From positions 1 through 64,000 of the forward strand of contig CANLWK010000001.1 of NCBI GenBank assembly GCA_947494805.1: a stretch of 64,000 bases of DNA. The letters are read 5' to 3'. The notes beneath the pieces were generated by a model that saw only the letters and a list, made by a program, of their open reading frames with translations, had not been told where the DNA came from and did not search any database. This document shows positions 60,861-64,000 of the stretch, piece by piece (the first letter of the stretch is position 1; each line of letters begins with the position of its first letter). Both the position numbers and the translations under genes were made by a program. Source of the stretch: an uncultured Croceitalea sp. GTDB lineage: Bacteria > Bacteroidota > Bacteroidia > Flavobacteriales > Flavobacteriaceae.

Positions 60861-61817
60861 ATGTACGACCAATCGAACCTATACACTGTTGCGTTTTACA
60901 ATCTTGAGAATTATTTTGACACCACCAATGATGCTTATGTATTGGACGATGATTTTACCCCAAAGGGATTTAAGAAGTGGGATGAAAAACGGTTTGTCTA
61001 CAAAACTCGAAAACTGGCCAAGGCAATTAGTAAGATTGGTCCAGATGACGCCAAGAGACCTGCCAGTCTGATGGGGATTGCTGAGGTAGAAAACAATGGA
61101 GTGATTGAAAAGCTGCTAGCTTCAAAAAAGCTCAGGGACATACCGTACGATTATGTGCATTTTGATTCCCCTGATGAGCGCGGTATCGATACCGGATTGA
61201 TTTATCATAAAGAGCATTTTGAAGTTACTTCGGCGGAAACCATTGCGCTTCTGGTCGAAAACACCAATGGTGACAGAGACCTTACACGTGACATTCTATA
61301 TGTACACGGAAAGTTGAATGGTGAGGCGGTACACGTTTTTGTGAATCATTGGCCATCACGTAGAGACGGAGCGGACGAAACTGCATATAAACGTATCGTT
61401 GCTGCTAAGACCGTTCTTTCTAAGGTAGAAAGTATTGTGAACGAAAATACGGGAGCCAATATCGTTATCATGGGTGATTTTAATGATGACCCCACTTCAG
61501 AGAGTATCAAGACCATGATGCAAACAGGACTTTTTATCAACCCGATGGAAAAATTGTTGTCGCCAAATGGTGGTAGTGCAAACTATAAGGGAGAATGGAG
61601 TCTTTTTGACCAAATTATCCTATCCCATAGTTTTTTGAACTTTGAACCCAATACCCATAGTTTTAAAAAAGCATCGGTTTTTAAACCTAAGTTTTTACGG
61701 GAGTGGAAAGGCAAATACAAGGGTAACCCTTATCGCACTTATGCTGGCAAAAAGTATATCGGGGGGTATAGTGACCACTTTCCTGTGTATGTTCGTCTAA
61801 AATTTAACCTCAAGTGA
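60861..61817 (+). CDS. Endonuclease/exonuclease/phosphatase family protein
   Basis: A 318-residue EEP-fold enzyme. Segments in order: VAFYNLENYFDTTND (metal Asn), MGIAEVENN (Glu), VFVNHWPSRRDG (His and Asn), VIMGDFNDDP (Asp and Asn), and SDHFPVYVRL at the end (Asp-His catalytic pair). There is no signal peptide. Active-site residues are complete, so it should be an active phosphodiesterase or nuclease; the substrate is unknown. It lies 23 bp after the TMEM175-like gene. Confidence 0.88.
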   Translation: MYDQSNLYTVAFYNLENYFDTTNDAYVLDDDFTPKGFKKWDEKRFVYKTRKLAKAISKIGPDDAKRPASLMGIAEVENNGVIEKLLASKKLRDIPYDYVHFDSPDERGIDTGLIYHKEHFEVTSAETIALLVENTNGDRDLTRDILYVHGKLNGEAVHVFVNHWPSRRDGADETAYKRIVAAKTVLSKVESIVNENTGANIVIMGDFNDDPTSESIKTMMQTGLFINPMEKLLSPNGGSANYKGEWSLFDQIILSHSFLNFEPNTHSFKKASVFKPKFLREWKGKYKGNPYRTYAGKKYIGGYSDHFPVYVRLKFNLK

Positions 61818-61933
61818 AAGAAAGTAAAATCTTACACAACAAGATATTGGACTTTCACAACAGGTCAACGAATCAAAACGTGTCATTCATCGAAATAAAA
61901 GGGATTTTCAACGATAGAATTTTGATTTGAAAA

Positions 61934-61941
61934 TATATTTG
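61934..61941 (+). promoter_or_regulatory. Promoter -7 element of the subtilase gene
   Basis: An exact TATATTTG match 28 bp before the ATG at 61969, with no clear TTG at -33. Confidence 0.45.
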
Positions 61942-61968
61942 TAGTCCAAATCTTACTTATCTGAAATT

Positions 61969-64000
61969 ATGGACTGCAAAAAACCTATCAGGGGTACAGG
62001 ATTTTTTCCATCATTTATCTTTTTTATAATAACTATTACAACTGCCTTTGCCCAAACCCAAGAGCAGCGTTTTCAAATACAGAAAAAATTTGACAATACG
62101 GGACTTCTTTCTTTGATTACCGATTTTGAGAAAGAAGAAATTCAAAAGATGAAAATGATATCTGCCAAGCTAATGGGCAAGCAATGGCAATCTACTCAAA
62201 AGCAAAAAGACGGCACTGTAGTATCCCTTAACGATATAGGTGACGATGGTACATTATTGTTCTATACAACACAAGCGAGCCCTACAAGTAAGGTGTCGCG
62301 GGCAGAGGCTTTGTATAAAGGAGGCACGTTAGATTTGGATATTACTGGCTATGGCATGCAGGTAGGTGTTTGGGATGCTGGCGCGGCATTGACCACCCAC
62401 CAAGAGTTTGATGGACGTGTTTTCAATACTGATGGCACTGATGCAATTGATTCACATGGTACAATGGTCACAGGAACAATTGTAGCATCGGGCATAAAAC
62501 AAAAAGCGCAAGGAATTGCTTATGAGGCCCAAGCTTTGACACATGATTGGCGACGCGATAAAATTGAAGTGGCAGAAGCTGCAGCTTCCGGCCTTTTGTT
62601 GTCCAATCATTCGTACGGCATTAAGTCCGACAGACTTCCAGATTGGTATTTTGGCGGCTATATCAAGGTATCTCAAGATTGGGACAAGATTATGTACAAC
62701 GCGCCATACTATTTAATGGTGACAGCTGCGGGCAATGCCCAAAAATCCAGAGATAATGAAGTACCCAGTTTTGGAAAAGCGGCTGATGGTTTTGATTTGT
62801 TGACAGGTTTTGCAACATCAAAAAATGGACTTGTCATTGCTGGGGCAGAAACGAAGCTGAACAATAAGGGTGAACTGAAAAGTGCCAAGGTAACAGGCTA
62901 TAGCAGCTTTGGACCTATTGATGATTCACGGATCAAGCCTGACTTGGCCGGCGATGGTGCCTTGATTGAGTCGACAACCGCCGTGAGCAATACAAGTTAC
63001 AAAACTGCCATGGGTACGTCAATGGCGGCTCCTGGCGTCACGGGATCCTTGCTGTTGCTGCAACAATACCATAATGAACTTTATGGGAGCTTTATGAAAG
63101 CGGCGACACTAAAAGGATTGACCTTGCATACGGCAGATGACGTACAAGAAAAAGGGCCGGATTATAAAATGGGTTGGGGCGTTATCAATACCAAAAAGGC
63201 CGCCAAGACCATTACATACAGAGACTACACAGCAATACTGACAGAAGAAAGTCTGGCCAATGGCAATTCATCTACCTATAGCGTTACCGCAAACGGCAAT
63301 GGCCCTTTGCAGGTTTCGATTTCATGGACAGATCCAGAAGGAGAATACATCAATCGGGGTGATTTAAACGCTATAACCCCCGCTTTGATCAACGATTTAG
63401 ATGTTCGTGTGGTAAAAAATGGAGAAACCTATTTCCCCTGGAAATTGACCGCAAGTCAAGCTGATGCCGCAGCAAAAACAGGTGATAACCAAGTGGATCC
63501 CTTTGAACGTATTGATATTGAGAATGCATCTGGAGAGTATGAAATAATCATTTCACATAAAGGCAACCTCAAAAATTCGGTTCAAGATTTTACATTGATC
63601 GTTACCGGGGTTTCACTTTCTGAATGCCAACTATCAGCTCCAGAATCTTTAGAATTGGTATCTGCTGCAGATGATGCTTTGACCTTTGATTGGTCAGCAA
63701 CCGACGATACCTTGTATGAGTTTCAGTATAAGAAAGAAAATGCTGAAGAATGGATAGTTGAAACCACTTTAGATAATTTCATAGACCTCAGTGAGCTTGA
63801 AATAGGTAAGAAATATACCGTTCGTTTACGTTCGGTCTGCTCTCTAAATTTGATGTCAGCATTCACCGACGAACTTCAATTTGTTTTTAACGGTTCAGAT
63901 ACCGAGGTTGAGATGTACCAAACCTTTTCATTTAGCGACGAACTAGAGATACAAGTTTTTCCCAATCCTGCGACAGAAAAAATCTCTATTGCCGCCAATG
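61969..64000 (+). CDS. S8 family serine peptidase with T9SS sorting tail (3' end beyond window)
   Basis: A partial subtilisin-like protease, open to the window end (677 codons). Signal peptide ends near AFAQTQ. The catalytic triad is D136 (VGVWDAG), H163 (DSHGTMVTG) and S351 (MGTSMAAPG). The oxyanion Asn is N255 in TAAGNAQ. After the peptidase come a proprotein-convertase-like P domain (about 430-545) and one fibronectin type III-like domain (about 552-640). The last residues (QVFPNPATEKISI) start a type A sorting domain for the type IX secretion system. The protein is therefore secreted across the outer membrane. Confidence 0.9.
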   Translation, partial: MDCKKPIRGTGFFPSFIFFIITITTAFAQTQEQRFQIQKKFDNTGLLSLITDFEKEEIQKMKMISAKLMGKQWQSTQKQKDGTVVSLNDIGDDGTLLFYTTQASPTSKVSRAEALYKGGTLDLDITGYGMQVGVWDAGAALTTHQEFDGRVFNTDGTDAIDSHGTMVTGTIVASGIKQKAQGIAYEAQALTHDWRRDKIEVAEAAASGLLLSNHSYGIKSDRLPDWYFGGYIKVSQDWDKIMYNAPYYLMVTAAGNAQKSRDNEVPSFGKAADGFDLLTGFATSKNGLVIAGAETKLNNKGELKSAKVTGYSSFGPIDDSRIKPDLAGDGALIESTTAVSNTSYKTAMGTSMAAPGVTGSLLLLQQYHNELYGSFMKAATLKGLTLHTADDVQEKGPDYKMGWGVINTKKAAKTITYRDYTAILTEESLANGNSSTYSVTANGNGPLQVSISWTDPEGEYINRGDLNAITPALINDLDVRVVKNGETYFPWKLTASQADAAAKTGDNQVDPFERIDIENASGEYEIIISHKGNLKNSVQDFTLIVTGVSLSECQLSAPESLELVSAADDALTFDWSATDDTLYEFQYKKENAEEWIVETTLDNFIDLSELEIGKKYTVRLRSVCSLNLMSAFTDELQFVFNGSDTEVEMYQTFSFSDELEIQVFPNPATEKISIAAN

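Noticed and set aside
1-64000. tRNA, rRNA or riboswitch genes
   Set aside because: No T-arm GGTTCRANYCC motif with flanking stems, and no rRNA wording, was found by reading; a covariance-model search could not be run.

Overview
The window reads as a chromosomal segment of a marine-type member of the Flavobacteriaceae (Bacteroidota). The evidence is taxonomic signature genes: the gliding lipoprotein GldH, a subtilase with a type IX secretion sorting tail, Bacteroidota-restricted families (DUF4292, DUF2480, DUF3078, HU-CCDC81/SPOR), a type-B succinate dehydrogenase with one cytochrome b subunit, and several exact matches to the Bacteroidota promoter -7 element TANNTTTG. No rRNA, tRNA, CRISPR array, prophage or complete insertion sequence was seen. 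Base composition by eye is moderately AT-rich and even, so most of the window looks like core genome.

Layout. 1-200: tandem 52-bp repeats and a terminator of an upstream gene. 219-3974: an MFS exporter, then an alpha/beta hydrolase, ECF sigma factor and four-helix membrane protein (probable anti-sigma) gene set, then a lipoprotein. 4068-10373: an envelope cluster of flippase, dUTPase, nucleotidyltransferase, TPR protein, DUF4292 lipoprotein and EnvC-like protein, with a GIY-YIG gene inserted among REP-like palindromes. 10381-11171: a decayed aldo/keto reductase. 11173-16845: thioesterase, HU/SPOR protein, dprA, a second GIY-YIG gene among repeats, trpS, a GlsB-like protein and plsC. 16949-19499: a lipoprotein, ECF sigma and dual-membrane anti-sigma operon, transcribed away from recA (19584-20591). 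20867-25984: trhO, ricT, gldH and a class A penicillin-binding protein. 25994-31773: scoAB split by a palindromic element, a tiny gene, a GNAT enzyme, a serine hydrolase, a divergent regulator pair with an operator-like repeat, and a methionine aminotransferase. 31760-35738: a Vsr-like nuclease and sdhCAB. 35995-37825: rimK with an M14-like deacylase. 38401-48286: DUF2721 and Gly-rich proteins, a 1050-residue Asp-box protein, pepP, a 57-residue membrane protein, brnQ, thiL and an LVIVD protein. 48294-49643: a propeller lipoprotein. 49798-56657: the complete suf Fe-S assembly set (sufA, B, C, D, S, E, T) with an outer-membrane barrel gene embedded between sufD and sufS. 56678-64000: a frameshifted four-helix-bundle gene, DUF2480, DUF3078, hflX, a TMEM175-like protein, an EEP-family nuclease, and a subtilase cut by the window edge.

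How genes work together. The suf genes form a full sulfur mobilisation (SufS/SufE), scaffold (SufBCD) and carrier (SufA/SufT) pathway, whose clients in the window include SdhB and probably RicT. Two separate ECF modules are present. The second ends in a protein with an inner-membrane helix and an outer-membrane barrel, so it could connect outer-membrane state directly to transcription.

The most interesting signals are: this dual-membrane anti-sigma operon; an ECF-like promoter motif shared between its promoter and a 13-codon leader plus perfect hairpin upstream of trhO; a terminator hairpin that also encodes a signal peptide between sufD and the barrel gene; GIY-YIG genes bracketed by dispersed palindromes; a Vsr-like protein that has lost its zinc ligands; and small genes missed by usual length cut-offs. 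All functional statements come from reading the sequence and recalling families. No database search was run.
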